A DNA stretch of 52,827 nt. Source: Pseudonocardiales bacterium (GTDB lineage: Bacteria > Actinomycetota > Actinomycetes > Mycobacteriales > QHCD01). The position numbers and the translations under genes are program-made. Shown piece after piece: positions 39,734 to 48,721 of this stretch (positions within the stretch are counted from its first letter, which is position 1; each line of letters begins with the position of its first letter). The notes beneath the pieces were generated by a model, which was not told the origin of the DNA, searched no databases, and saw only the letters and a program-made list of their open reading frames with translations. The stretch covers positions 1 to 52,827 of the forward strand of contig QHCD01000018.1 in the NCBI GenBank assembly GCA_003244255.1, given 5' to 3'.

Positions 39734-39976
39734 TCGTCGTCAGCACCACCGGCCGCAACGCGATGGCCGGCTGCCACCGCATCGGCGGTGGATACATCCG
39801 GAGAGTCGAGGTGGTCCAGTGCGAGGTCGATCTGGCGGGTGATCGACTCCGCGTCGAGCTCGGCGAGGTAATGCTGGGCAGCGCGAGCGAAGAACTCCGA
39901 TCGACTCATGCCAAGGGCGCGCGCGCTGAGAAGCACGATCGAAGGTGTCATCGGGAAGGGAGATCGCAGTCTTCAC
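39727..39976 (-). pseudogene. Antitoxin gene with a frameshift in a GC-repeat
   Basis: From GTG 39976 it reads VKTAISLPDDTFDRASQRAR, a ribbon-helix-helix start. The rest (ALGMSRSEFFARAAQHYLAE, LDHLDSPDVSTADAVAAG) lies in another frame. The switch falls in the GCGCGCGC run near 39920, a typical slippage site. With the frame restored, the product would be a normal MazE/ParD-like antitoxin of about 83 aa. A fall-back product of 74 aa could start in the second frame at 39951 but lacks the beta-strand that contacts DNA. Confidence 0.75.
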
Positions 39977-40250
39977 CGCCGGAGTATAACTCGGTATGAC
40001 TGTCGTTGGTCCTTGCTTCGACAGATGGTCCCGGACGACCGACTGATCTGCACTCCGTTCGGCCGGCCCGTCGCGCTCCTCGTCGCCGGCTGGCCGGTGG
40101 TCCTGTCGTACTCGACGGCCTACTGGGCTCCGTCGGACATTTCGGACCATGCCCTGATGGTGCAGCGCACGACGCACCGTACGAGTGACCGTTTCGATCG
40201 ACATGTGTCGGATCAGGTCGTGCCGGAGGGGTCGGGGCGGGCTGTCCCCT

Positions 40251-41294
40251 TCACGGTCGGCCGGTGGCCCAGGCCGTTTCGTCGACCGGTGCGCGGTCCC
40301 GCAGCGGCTCCCACCACGAACGGTGCGTCGCGTACCAGTCGACGAGTTCGGCCAGCCCGTCCGTCCAGCCGACCTGCGGCCGCCAGCCGAGTTCGCCCCG
40401 GATCAGCCCGGAATCGAGCAGGTAACGCCGGTCGTGGCTGGGCCGGTCGGGCACGACCTGCTTGAGTGAGGCGGGTTTCCCGAGCGCTGCCAGCACGGCG
40501 TCGGCGACCTGGTCCACGGTCCGCTCGAAGCCCGAGCCGACGTTGTAGGTCGCGCCGACCCGCCCGCGGGTGACGATCGACTCGATCGCGCGGCAATGGT
40601 CGCGCACATGCAGCCATTCCCGCCGGTTGCGACTCGATGCGTACACCGGCAGCGGCAGGTCGTCGAGCGCTCGGGTGATGAACAGCGGCAGCACCTTCTC
40701 CGGGAACTGGAACGGCCCGTAGTTGTTGGTGCAGACGCTGATCGTCGTCGCCAGGCCATAGGTCTCGTGATAGGCACGCACCAGATGGTCGGCCGACGCC
40801 TTCGAGGCGTTGTACGGCGTCCGCGGGCGATACGGCGATTGCTCCGTGAACGCGCCGGGATCATCCAGGGCGAGGTCGCCGTAGACCTCGCAGGTCGACA
40901 CGTGATGAACGCGGTCAACGCCGACCGCGCGGGCGGCGTCGAGCAGCGTCTGGGTGCCGAGCACGTTGGTGGAGAAGAATTCGCGCGGGTTGAGGACGGC
41001 GTAACTGTTGTGGCTCTCGGCGGCCAGGTTCACGATCGTGTCGATCCGGTGCTCGCCCAGCGCCGCCTCGACCGCGGCTGCAGCGCCGATGTCCGCGTGC
41101 ACGAACGGCACCCGGTCGCGCACGTCGTCGAGGCTCTCCAGGACACCGGCGTAGGTCAGGGAGTCGAGCGCGACCACGCCGTCGTCCGGCCGCGCGGCGA
41201 GCCAGTGGTGCACGAGGTTGGACCCGATGAACCCGGCGGCGCCGGTGATGAGCACGCGGCGGGCGGTCGCTGCGCGGGTCATTGTGCGGGTCAT
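40251..41294 (-). CDS. rmlB: dTDP-glucose 4,6-dehydratase-like SDR enzyme (RmlB)
   Basis: A 347-aa extended short-chain dehydrogenase. The NAD loop is VLITGAAGFIGSNLVHHWLA; then NLAAESHNSY, the active-site strand VSTCEVYGDL, the YNASK pair of Tyr/Lys and the C-terminal RREWLHVRDHCRAI and DRPSHDRRYLLDSGLIR. It would convert dTDP-glucose to the 4-keto-6-deoxy sugar used for rhamnose and related sugars. Oddity: the catalytic Asp of the STDEVYG motif is Cys135 here. Start ATG 41294 or 41282 (the MTRTMTRA opening repeats). No rmlA/C/D genes are near; the gene stands alone beside uvrA. The 274 bp downstream (39977-40250) hold no gene I can support. Confidence 0.85.
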   Translation of the reverse strand: MTRTMTRAATARRVLITGAAGFIGSNLVHHWLAARPDDGVVALDSLTYAGVLESLDDVRDRVPFVHADIGAAAAVEAALGEHRIDTIVNLAAESHNSYAVLNPREFFSTNVLGTQTLLDAARAVGVDRVHHVSTCEVYGDLALDDPGAFTEQSPYRPRTPYNASKASADHLVRAYHETYGLATTISVCTNNYGPFQFPEKVLPLFITRALDDLPLPVYASSRNRREWLHVRDHCRAIESIVTRGRVGATYNVGSGFERTVDQVADAVLAALGKPASLKQVVPDRPSHDRRYLLDSGLIRGELGWRPQVGWTDGLAELVDWYATHRSWWEPLRDRAPVDETAWATGRP

Positions 41295-41359
41295 TGTGCC
41301 GATTATGCCAACCCCGCCGAACGGTGCGCGGCGGCCGTTCGCTCACCTGGGACTGACCG

Positions 41360-44300
41360 CTACGCGGATCGCCGTCTTGTCGCCGGCTTCGCGGCGGCCT
41401 TGCGAACGGGGACCGCCGGCTGCCTCGCCATGGCCGGACCCGTCGACGCAGCCGGCACCGTCGTCGCCGTCTTGGCCGCGCTGCGCGCGGCGGCCGTGCG
41501 TTTCGCGGGCCTTGGGCGGGCCGCGGCCGACCGCGCCAGCATCGGCGCGAGGAATCGCCCGGTGTGGCTCGAATCGACCGCCGCGACGTCCTCCGGTGTT
41601 CCGGTCGCCACCACGAGCCCGCCGCCGCCGCCGCCCTCCGGGCCCATGTCGATGATCCAGTCGCTGGTCTTGATCACGTCCAGGTTGTGCTCGATGACGA
41701 TCACCGTGTTGCCCTGGTCAACCAGCCGGCCGAGCACGCCGAGCAGCTTGCGTACGTCCTGGAAATGCAGGCCGGTGGTCGGCTCGTCGAGGATGTAGAC
41801 GGTGCGGCCGGTGGATCTCTTCTGCAGCTCGCTGCCCAGCTTGACCCGCTGCGCCTCGCCACCGGAGAGCGTCGGTGCCGGCTGCCCGAGCCGGACATAG
41901 CCGAGGCCGACGTCGACGAGCGTGGTCAGGTGCCGCCGGATCGCGGGCACCGCCTGGAAGAACTCAGCCGCCTCCTCGATCGGCATGTCGAGCACCTCGG
42001 CGATCGTCCTGCTCTTGAAGTGCACCTCCAGCGTCTCGCGGTTGTAGCGCGCGCCCTTGCACACCTCGCACGGGACGTAGACGTCGGGCAGGAAGTTCAT
42101 CTCGATCTTGATGGTGCCGTCGCCGGCGCACGCCTCGCAGCGGCCGCCCTTGACGTTGAAGGAGAACCGGCCGGGCAGGTAGCCGCGGATCTTCGCCTCG
42201 GTGGTCTCGGCGAACAGCCTCCGGATGTGGTCGAAGACGCCGGTGTAGGTTGCCGGGTTGGACCGGGGTGTCCGGCCGATCGGCGACTGGTCGACGCCGA
42301 CGACCTTGTCGACCTCGTCCACGCCCCTGATCCGGCGGTGCCGGCCGGGCACCAGCTTCGCGCCGTTGATCCGGTTCGCCAGCGCGGCGTAGAGGATGTC
42401 GTTGACCAGCGTCGACTTTCCCGAGCCGGAAACGCCGGTGACGGTGACGAAACAGCCGAGCGGGAATGCGACGTCGACGTCGCGCAGGTTGTGCTCGCGC
42501 GCGTTCTCGACGACCAGCTCGCGACCCGCGTCCGGCGGGCGGCGCGAGCTTGGCAGCGGGATGGTGCGACGACCGGTCAGATAGGCACCCGTGAGCGACT
42601 CCTCGCTCGCCAGCAGGTCCTCGACCGGACCGCTGACGACGACGCGGCCACCGTGCTCGCCCGCCCGCGGCCCGATGTCGACCACCCAGTCGGCACTGCG
42701 AATGGTGTCCTCGTCGTGCTCGACGACGATCAGCGTGTTGCCGAGGTCGCGCAGCCGCACCAGCGTCTCGATCAGCCGGTGGTTGTCGCGCTGGTGCAGG
42801 CCGATCGACGGCTCGTCCAGCACGTACAGCACACCAACCAGGCCGGATCCGATCTGGGTGGCCAGCCTGATGCGCTGCGCCTCTCCCCCGGCCAGGGTCG
42901 CGGCCGGGCGGTCCAAGGAGAGGTAGTCCAGGCCGACGTCGAGCAGGAATCCCAGCCGTGCATGGACTTCCTTCATTACCCGCTCGGCGATCATCCGCTC
43001 TCGCTGGCCCAGCTCGAGCTCACGCAGGAACACCGCGCAGTCGCCGATCGAGAGATTGGAGACCTCCGCGATGGACCGGCCTCCCACCGTCACCGCCAGC
43101 ACCTCGGGCTTCAGCCGTGCGCCGCCGCAGTCCGGGCACGGCACCTCGCGCATGTAGCCCTCGTACTTCTCTCGGCTATAGTCGCTGTCGGTCTGCGAGT
43201 GCCGGCGCTCGATCCACGTCACCACGCCCTCGAAGGACGTGTAGTACGCGCGCTCGCGGCCGTACCGATTGCGGTACCGCACGTGCACCTGCTCGTCGTG
43301 GCCGAACAGCACCGCCTTCTGCGCCGCTGCCGTTAGCCGTTCCCAGGGCGTGTCGATGTCGAACCCGAGCGCATCGGCGAGCGCCTGTAGCATCCGGCCG
43401 AAGTACTCGCTGGTATGCCCGCTCGCCCATGGCGCGAGCGCGCCGTCAGCCAGCGACATCTCGGGGTCGGGAACGATCAGATCCGGGTCGACCTCCTTGC
43501 GGGTGCCGATGCCCGTGCACTGCGGACAGGCGCCGTACGGTGAGTTGAAGGAGAACGACCGCGGCTCCATCGCCTCGAAGGAGAGGTTGTCAAACAGGCA
43601 GGCCAGGTGCTCGGAGAACGTCCGCTCGCGCTCGGGGTCGTCGTCGGCCAGGTCGACGAACTCGAGGATGACCAGGCCGGCGCCCAGACCGAGCGCGGTC
43701 TCGACGGAGTCGGTGAGCCGGCGTTTGGCCGATGCCTTCACGGTGAGCCGGTCGATCACCACCTCGATGGTGTGCTTCTCCTGCTTCTTGAGCTTGGTGC
43801 GATCCTCTGGCGGCCCGGTGAAATCGGTAAGGCCGCGGACGACGCCGTCGACCCGGGCCCGCGAATAGCCCTTGGACTGCAGGTCCTCGAACAGGTCGAC
43901 GTATTCGCCCTTCCGCCCGCGCACCACCGGCGCGAGCACCTGGAACCGGGTGCCCTCGGGCATCTCGAGAATGCGATCGACGATCTGCTGCGGCGTCTGC
44001 CGCGCAATCGGTCGCCCGCACTTGGGACAGTGCGGCTGGCCGGCGCGCGCATACAGCAGCCGGAGGTAGTCGTAGACCTCGGTGATCGTGCCGACCGTCG
44101 ACCGGGGATTGCGGTTGGTGGACTTCTGGTCGATCGACACGGCCGGCGAGAGTCCCTCGATGAAGTCGACGTCGGGCTTGTCCATCTGGCCGAGGAACTG
44201 CCGCGCGTACGCCGACAACGACTCGACATACCGGCGCTGGCCCTCGGCGAAGATGGTGTCGAAGGCGAGGCTGGACTTGCCGGAACCGGACAGTCCCGTG

Positions 44301-44395
44301 AACACCACCAGGCTGTTGCGCGGCAGGTCGAGATGGACGTCCTTGAGGTTGTGCTCGCGCGCACCGCGCACGACCAGGCGGTCGGCCACAGGCAT
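41360..44395 (-). CDS. uvrA: Excinuclease ABC subunit A
   Basis: A 1011-aa damage-recognition ATPase. The first ABC half has Walker [10 protein letters not shown]; the second has GVSGSGKST. Each half has its [16 protein letters not shown] signature. Zinc modules appear as [23 protein letters not shown] and [20 protein letters not shown] with PCEVC. ATG 44395 gives [20 protein letters not shown], the usual beginning. After Walker B and IDMGPEGG the protein ends in a long Ala/Lys/Arg/Pro tail of about 50 residues. The metallo-beta-lactamase-fold gene on the other side of the gap is the common uvrA neighbour in actinobacteria. Confidence 0.97.
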   Translation of the reverse strand: MPVADRLVVRGAREHNLKDVHLDLPRNSLVVFTGLSGSGKSSLAFDTIFAEGQRRYVESLSAYARQFLGQMDKPDVDFIEGLSPAVSIDQKSTNRNPRSTVGTITEVYDYLRLLYARAGQPHCPKCGRPIARQTPQQIVDRILEMPEGTRFQVLAPVVRGRKGEYVDLFEDLQSKGYSRARVDGVVRGLTDFTGPPEDRTKLKKQEKHTIEVVIDRLTVKASAKRRLTDSVETALGLGAGLVILEFVDLADDDPERERTFSEHLACLFDNLSFEAMEPRSFSFNSPYGACPQCTGIGTRKEVDPDLIVPDPEMSLADGALAPWASGHTSEYFGRMLQALADALGFDIDTPWERLTAAAQKAVLFGHDEQVHVRYRNRYGRERAYYTSFEGVVTWIERRHSQTDSDYSREKYEGYMREVPCPDCGGARLKPEVLAVTVGGRSIAEVSNLSIGDCAVFLRELELGQRERMIAERVMKEVHARLGFLLDVGLDYLSLDRPAATLAGGEAQRIRLATQIGSGLVGVLYVLDEPSIGLHQRDNHRLIETLVRLRDLGNTLIVVEHDEDTIRSADWVVDIGPRAGEHGGRVVVSGPVEDLLASEESLTGAYLTGRRTIPLPSSRRPPDAGRELVVENAREHNLRDVDVAFPLGCFVTVTGVSGSGKSTLVNDILYAALANRINGAKLVPGRHRRIRGVDEVDKVVGVDQSPIGRTPRSNPATYTGVFDHIRRLFAETTEAKIRGYLPGRFSFNVKGGRCEACAGDGTIKIEMNFLPDVYVPCEVCKGARYNRETLEVHFKSRTIAEVLDMPIEEAAEFFQAVPAIRRHLTTLVDVGLGYVRLGQPAPTLSGGEAQRVKLGSELQKRSTGRTVYILDEPTTGLHFQDVRKLLGVLGRLVDQGNTVIVIEHNLDVIKTSDWIIDMGPEGGGGGGLVVATGTPEDVAAVDSSHTGRFLAPMLARSAAARPRPAKRTAAARSAAKTATTVPAASTGPAMARQPAVPVRKAAAKPATRRRSA

Positions 44396-44520
44396 CCTTC
44401 GGGCGGAGAAGACGAACGGGCACCGGCGTCCCAACCCTAACGACCGGGACCGACAGCTCCATCCCCGCCGCCATCCGAACAGGTCGAACGCGTGTTCGAC
44501 TATAGCCGAACCCCGGTACG

Positions 44521-44586
44521 TTGTTGACCATGCGGTTCGGGGACGCAAAATCGGCGTGTCGCGTCCCGGAACCGCATGATCAACAG
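44521..44586. repeat. 66-bp dispersed palindromic element, copy B
   Basis: Same length and design as copy A (18616-18681): 26-base arms, 14-base loop, identical 25-base centre, 58/66 bases shared. Here the inner pairs at element positions 14/53, 15/52 and 22/45, which are broken in copy A, are intact. Positions 18/49 show a compensatory change (T-A to C-G). It lies 125 bp upstream of the uvrA start. Confidence 0.85.
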
Positions 44587-44636
44587 TTGCGGGGGCGAGG
44601 CAGCGCGAATACGCGACGTCAGTCCGCGAGCTGCTT

Positions 44637-44825
44637 TCATGGCGGGACGACGTCGTCACTCGGCCGCTCCGGTACGTCTGTCGTGAGCTGACCCGGATGC
44701 GCGGCATCGAGAACCGGCCGGTTCGACGCCGATGCCGGGCCGGCAGCCGCAGTACGGGCGGCCGCAATACACGCCGTGGCGGCCACGACCGCCGGAACCA
44801 CCCGGCGGAGAGAATACTTCACCAT
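44637..44825 (-). CDS. Putative small secreted protein
   Basis: A 62-aa frame from ATG 44825. A clear signal-peptide-like N-terminus ([20 protein letters not shown], alanine-rich to about residue 33) is followed by a short polar, proline/aspartate-rich tail ending VPP. The upstream site GGGGCTTGAG is only a weak ribosome site. No homology recognised. It faces the same way as uvrA and lies between the palindromic repeat and the metallo-hydrolase gene. It could be a chance frame in alanine-rich DNA. Confidence 0.4.
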   Translation of the reverse strand: MVKYSLRRVVPAVVAATACIAAARTAAAGPASASNRPVLDAAHPGQLTTDVPERPSDDVVPP

Positions 44826-45074
44826 CTCAAGCCCCGATCTGCCCGCTGTGCAGGCGAATTGGTGCCCGCACCGCGGCTGGCCTTGTCGCATTACGCATCG
44901 CCCGGGCACCAGGTTGCAGGCCGGGGCGAAATAATCGTCCGGTCGAACCGCGCCGCGGCGGACCGACCGGCGCGCGGGTGAGCGGCCGCCTGTCGATCTC
45001 GGCGCGTCACATCGTCGATCCCACTCGTAAGCTGCAGCTGTCCCCGTCCACAACCCGACCACCGAGGAGTCGCG

Positions 45075-45740
45075 ATGACCGGCGCATCGGCCTACGACGG
45101 CCACGTCGACCCCCACGGAGCGATCGCGGTGCGCACCCTGCCGGCTCTGCAGATCAGCAAGCGCTCTGTCGGCCCGATGGACAACAACGCCTATCTGCTG
45201 CGGTGCATTTCCACCGGCGATGCGTTGCTGATCGACGCGGCCTCCGACGCCGACGCCCTGCTCGATATGGTCGGGTCGACGCCGCTGCGCTATGTCCTCA
45301 CCACCCATCAGCACGGCGACCACTGGCAGGCGCTCGAAGACGTCGTCGGCGCGACGGACGCGCTGACCATCGCGCACCCGAAGGACGCGGCGGGGTTGCC
45401 GGTCGCCACCGCCACGACGGTCGAGGACGGCGACACGATCACGCTCGGCGGGGTGACGCTGTCGGTGATCCACCTGCGTGGGCACACCCCAGGCAGCATC
45501 GCGATCCGCTACGACGACCCACGCGGGCATCCGCACCTGTTCACCGGCGACTCGCTGTTCCCCGGCGGGCCTGGCAAGACCGCTGGCGTCGAGCAGTTCA
45601 CCTCGTTGCTGGACGACCTGCAGGCTCGCGTCTTCGACGTCCTGCCCGACGACACCTGGGTCTATCCCGGCCATGGCGATGACACGACTCTCGGGGCCGA
45701 GAGGCCGCACCTGGCCGAATGGCGCGCACGGGGCTGGTAG
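45075..45740 (+). CDS. Metallo-beta-lactamase-fold hydrolase (glyoxalase II-like)
   Basis: A 221-aa protein, ATG 45075 after GAGGAG. Metal motifs are TTHQHGDHW (HxHxDH), LRGHTPGSI, FTGDSLFPGG and a final PGHGDDT. It is similar in layout to the Rv1637c-type protein found next to uvrA in many actinobacteria. Cytosolic, probably a thioester or related hydrolase; the substrate is not known. First of a rightward set of five closely spaced genes ending with the NlpC/P60 gene. Confidence 0.88.
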   Translation: MTGASAYDGHVDPHGAIAVRTLPALQISKRSVGPMDNNAYLLRCISTGDALLIDAASDADALLDMVGSTPLRYVLTTHQHGDHWQALEDVVGATDALTIAHPKDAAGLPVATATTVEDGDTITLGGVTLSVIHLRGHTPGSIAIRYDDPRGHPHLFTGDSLFPGGPGKTAGVEQFTSLLDDLQARVFDVLPDDTWVYPGHGDDTTLGAERPHLAEWRARGW

Positions 45741-45743
45741 CCG

Positions 45744-45941
45744 ATGACCGAGGTGGAACGGGGCCATCCAATCGTCCGCAGCCGCGACGGTGGCACGGTC
45801 CTGCTGGCTCCCCACGTCAACGCGCTCACGCTCCAAGGCGGGGCCGTCGTCGTCATGATCGCGCTGCTGTGCACGGATCGGCTGCTGCACGACGCCACCC
45901 CCGGCCGGCGCCCTCCGGCCGAGGTCACCTTCGAGCTATAG
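45744..45941 (+). CDS. Small hypothetical protein
   Basis: A 65-aa frame with an ATG 3 bp after the metallo-hydrolase stop; its TAG is 1 bp before the next gene's GTG. The tight fit on both sides supports a real gene. It reads MTEVERGHPIVRSRDGGTVL, then a hydrophobic stretch (GGAVVVMIALLCTDRLL) that may sit in or on the membrane. Family not recognised. Confidence 0.55.
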   Translation: MTEVERGHPIVRSRDGGTVLLAPHVNALTLQGGAVVVMIALLCTDRLLHDATPGRRPPAEVTFEL

Positions 45942-45942
45942 G

Positions 45943-46767
45943 GTGCTGGCCGTGTCGGCCGTCACGGAGTCGCTGCGCGCGCTCGAGCCGGAGTTCGAAC
46001 GCGCCGAGGGCACGGTGTCGGTCTGGTGCGGCGGGCTGTCCGGCGTCCCGGACTACGCCCGGCTCGCGACGACCAGCCATCTCGCCGCCAGCACGATCAA
46101 GGTCGCGCTGCTCGTCGCGGCCTACCGCCAGGCCGATGCCGGCGTGCTGAACCTCGACACCGAGGTGGCTGTGCACGACGACTTCGCGTCGGTGGTATCT
46201 GGCCGGTTCGTCATGGACCACGGCTACGACAATGACGACGAGCCGTGGGACCGCCTCGGCCAGACGGCGTCGTTGCGGTGGCTGGCCCGGCGCATGATCG
46301 TGCGCAGCAGCAACCTCGCCACCGACCTGGTGCTCGAGCACGTCGGCTACGACGCCGTCGCCGCCGCCGTCGCCGAGTGCGGAGCGGTCGGCACCGACCT
46401 GCGCAAGCCGATCTGCGACGACGTCGCGTCCGAGCGGGGCATCGTCAACACGGCGACCGCCGCCGGACTCGCCGCGCTCTTCGGCGCGCTCGCGAACGCG
46501 ACGGCCGCCTCCCCGCGGGCATGCGCCGAAATGCTCGACCTGCTGCGCGCGCAGGAATATCTCGAGGGCATCGCCGCTGGGCTGCCCGCGGGCACGGGGG
46601 TCGCCAGCAAGGGCGGCTGGATCGACGAGGCCCGCCACGACGCCGCCCTGATCGAGCCCGCGGACGCTGCGCCCTACCTGCTGGTCGTATGCACCAGCGG
46701 CCTCGCCGACGACGCGTCGCTCACGATCATCCGCGACCTCGCCGCAGCGAGCTGGGCGGCCCGGTGA
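45943..46767 (+). CDS. Class A beta-lactamase-like serine hydrolase
   Basis: A 274-aa protein with S50-x-x-K53 in AASTIKVALL, an SSN motif (S122/S123-N124) in the SDN position and K223-G-G in ASKGGWIDEARHDAAL in the KTG position. These are the three active-site elements of the family. No signal peptide is visible, so unlike secreted beta-lactamases it may act in the cytosol on peptide or ester substrates. A GTG start and GTGA overlap with the epimerase gene tie it to murein-peptide metabolism. Substrate not known. Confidence 0.85.
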   Translation: MLAVSAVTESLRALEPEFERAEGTVSVWCGGLSGVPDYARLATTSHLAASTIKVALLVAAYRQADAGVLNLDTEVAVHDDFASVVSGRFVMDHGYDNDDEPWDRLGQTASLRWLARRMIVRSSNLATDLVLEHVGYDAVAAAVAECGAVGTDLRKPICDDVASERGIVNTATAAGLAALFGALANATAASPRACAEMLDLLRAQEYLEGIAAGLPAGTGVASKGGWIDEARHDAALIEPADAAPYLLVVCTSGLADDASLTIIRDLAAASWAAR

Positions 46768-47840
46768 CCGTAGCCGAACTCCGGACGCACGTCGTCGCAG
46801 CGCCCCTGCACACGCCGTTCGTCACCGCCGTGCGATCCACCGAGGTCGTCGAGAGCGTGCTCGTGCAGGCCGTCGACGGCGACGGCCGATCCGGCTGGGG
46901 CGAGGGCGTATCCACCTGGCGGATCACGGGCGACTCGATCGCCGGCATCGAAGCCGCCGTCAGCGGGCCGCTGCGCGACGTCGTCGTCGGGCGCGACGTC
47001 GACGACCTCGATGCGCTGCTGCGCGACGTCGGATCGGCCATCGTCGGCAACACGGCCGCGAAGGCCGCCGTCGACGGCGCGCTGCACGACCTCGCCGCGG
47101 TGCGGCTCGGCATTCCGCTGCCGCGGCTGCTCGGCAGCGCGGCGCTCGACCTGCCCACCGACATCACCCTCGCCGCCGACTCGCCGACGGCGATGGCAAC
47201 GGCAGCGAAAGCCCGCCGGGGCGACGGCTTCGACGTGCTGAAGATCAAGGTGGGCGACGGCGGCGCCGACGATGTCACGCGGGTGCACGCAATCCGGGAA
47301 AGTGCTGGTAAACAGGCGATTCTGCGGCTCGACGCGAATCAAGGCTGGTCGCCGCGCGAGGCGGTACGAATCATCGGGACGCTCGAGGACGCGGGGCTGG
47401 ACATCGAGCTCGTGGAGCAGCCGGTACGCGCCGGCGATCTCGACGGGCTCGCATTCGTGACGGCGCACGTGCAGACGCCGATCCTCGCCGACGAGGCGGT
47501 GTCGTCGGCTCGAGACCTGCTGGAGATCACGCGTCGCCGCGCCGCCGACATGGTGAACATCAAGCTGGCCAAGTGCGGCGGCCTGCGCGCCGGCCGCGCG
47601 CTGCTCGCCGTCGCGGAGGCCGCAGGTGTCGACGTGCTGATCGGGTCGATGATGGAGACGCACGTCGGAGTCGGCGCCGCCGCAAGTCTCGCCGCGATCA
47701 GCGGATCGCCGCTGGTGCACGACCTCGACGCCGCATGGTGGCTGCGCCGATCGCCGGTCGAAGGCGGCCCGCGATACGAGCAGGCCCGGCTGCGGTTCGC
47801 GGCAGCGCCGGGACTCGGGATCAGCGGACTGGCACCGTGA
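46764..47840 (+). CDS. Dipeptide epimerase, enolase superfamily (L-Ala-D/L-Glu epimerase type)
   Basis: A 358-aa protein of the muconate-lactonizing subgroup. K160/K162 in LKIKVG are the base pair. Metal ligands are D190 (LDANQGW), E218 (LVEQP) and D243 (LADEA). The second base is K267 (NIKLAKCGG). A C-terminal DLDAAWWL block fits dipeptide epimerases. The role in murein recycling is to turn L-Ala-D-Glu into L-Ala-L-Glu. It overlaps both neighbours by 4 nt; the following NlpC/P60 gene is the same pairing as ykfB-ykfC in Bacillus. Confidence 0.88.
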   Translation: MTVAELRTHVVAAPLHTPFVTAVRSTEVVESVLVQAVDGDGRSGWGEGVSTWRITGDSIAGIEAAVSGPLRDVVVGRDVDDLDALLRDVGSAIVGNTAAKAAVDGALHDLAAVRLGIPLPRLLGSAALDLPTDITLAADSPTAMATAAKARRGDGFDVLKIKVGDGGADDVTRVHAIRESAGKQAILRLDANQGWSPREAVRIIGTLEDAGLDIELVEQPVRAGDLDGLAFVTAHVQTPILADEAVSSARDLLEITRRRAADMVNIKLAKCGGLRAGRALLAVAEAAGVDVLIGSMMETHVGVGAAASLAAISGSPLVHDLDAAWWLRRSPVEGGPRYEQARLRFAAAPGLGISGLAP

Positions 47841-48721
47841 TCCTGGCAGTTCGGGTCGCGGTCGCGACGCTGTGGACTGCGCCGGACCGGCCCCGCCCGA
47901 TCGACGCACCGGCGATCGCCGTGCCGTCGGACATCCGGTCATGGACGGCCGCGCTGGACACCGAGCACCGGCTCGACCTGCACGGCCGGGTCGAAACCCA
48001 GCTGCTGCTCGGCGAGACCGCGGTGGTGAGGAGAACGGACGGCGACTGGTCCCTCGTGCTCGCGCGGTCGCAGCCGAGCAGCAAGGATGCCGGCGGTTAT
48101 CCGGGCTGGCTGCCCACCAGCCAGCTGGCGGCGGTGCCGCCGCCCGGACAGCGAGCCGTTGTCAGCGCCGCGAGCACCGATCTGCGCGATCGGCCGGGAG
48201 GACCGGTGTGCATCGCCGACGTCAGCATGGGGACCAGCCTCGGTCTCGCCGGTAGCGACGATCACGGGTACACCCCGGTCCGCGTGCCGGGCCGGGACGA
48301 ACCGGCCTGGATCGCCGGATCCGATGTCTGCGCGGTAGACAGCGCGCATAAGGCGACGGGGCAGCAGGTGGTCGAGACCGCGTCGATGTTCCTGGGACTG
48401 CAGTACCTGTGGGGCGGCATGTGCAGCCTCGCCCTCGACTGCTCCGGCCTGGTGCACTTGGTCTACCGCCGGCTCGGCGTCGACCTGCCTCGCGACGCGC
48501 ACGACCAGGCCACCCGTGGCACCGAGGTGCCGGTCGATGACGCGCGCCCCGGCGACCTGTACTTCTTCGCCGAACCAGGCCGGGCGATCCATCACGTCGG
48601 CATCGCGGCCGCCGACGGTCGCATGCTGCACGCGCCGGAATCCGGGCGCGGCATCGAGCTGGTGCCCATGCCCGACCCACGGCGTCGAACGCTGGTCGCT
48701 GCTCGGCGCTACGTCGGCTGA
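47837..48721 (+). CDS. NlpC/P60-family peptidase (YkfC-like)
   Basis: A 294-aa protein. Two SH3-like domains occupy about residues 30-170. The C-terminal NlpC/P60 domain has C202 (LDCSGLVHLVYRRLG), H253 (IHHVGIA) and H265 (MLHAPESG). Like YkfC, it would cleave gamma-D-Glu-diamino acid bonds in free murein peptides. There is no convincing signal peptide. The GTG start overlaps the epimerase stop. Its last 13 bp overlap the 3' end of the convergent phosphoesterase gene. Confidence 0.9.
   Translation: MILAVRVAVATLWTAPDRPRPIDAPAIAVPSDIRSWTAALDTEHRLDLHGRVETQLLLGETAVVRRTDGDWSLVLARSQPSSKDAGGYPGWLPTSQLAAVPPPGQRAVVSAASTDLRDRPGGPVCIADVSMGTSLGLAGSDDHGYTPVRVPGRDEPAWIAGSDVCAVDSAHKATGQQVVETASMFLGLQYLWGGMCSLALDCSGLVHLVYRRLGVDLPRDAHDQATRGTEVPVDDARPGDLYFFAEPGRAIHHVGIAAADGRMLHAPESGRGIELVPMPDPRRRTLVAARRYVG

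Noticed and set aside
39977..40465. Plus-strand frames between the broken antitoxin gene and rmlB
   Set aside because: They run into the antisense of the rmlB 3' end and carry no start signal or motif.
44826..45890. Long minus-strand frame opposite the metallo-hydrolase gene
   Set aside because: Only its last 62 codons look protein-like; the rest is the mirror of a gene with clear metal-binding motifs.
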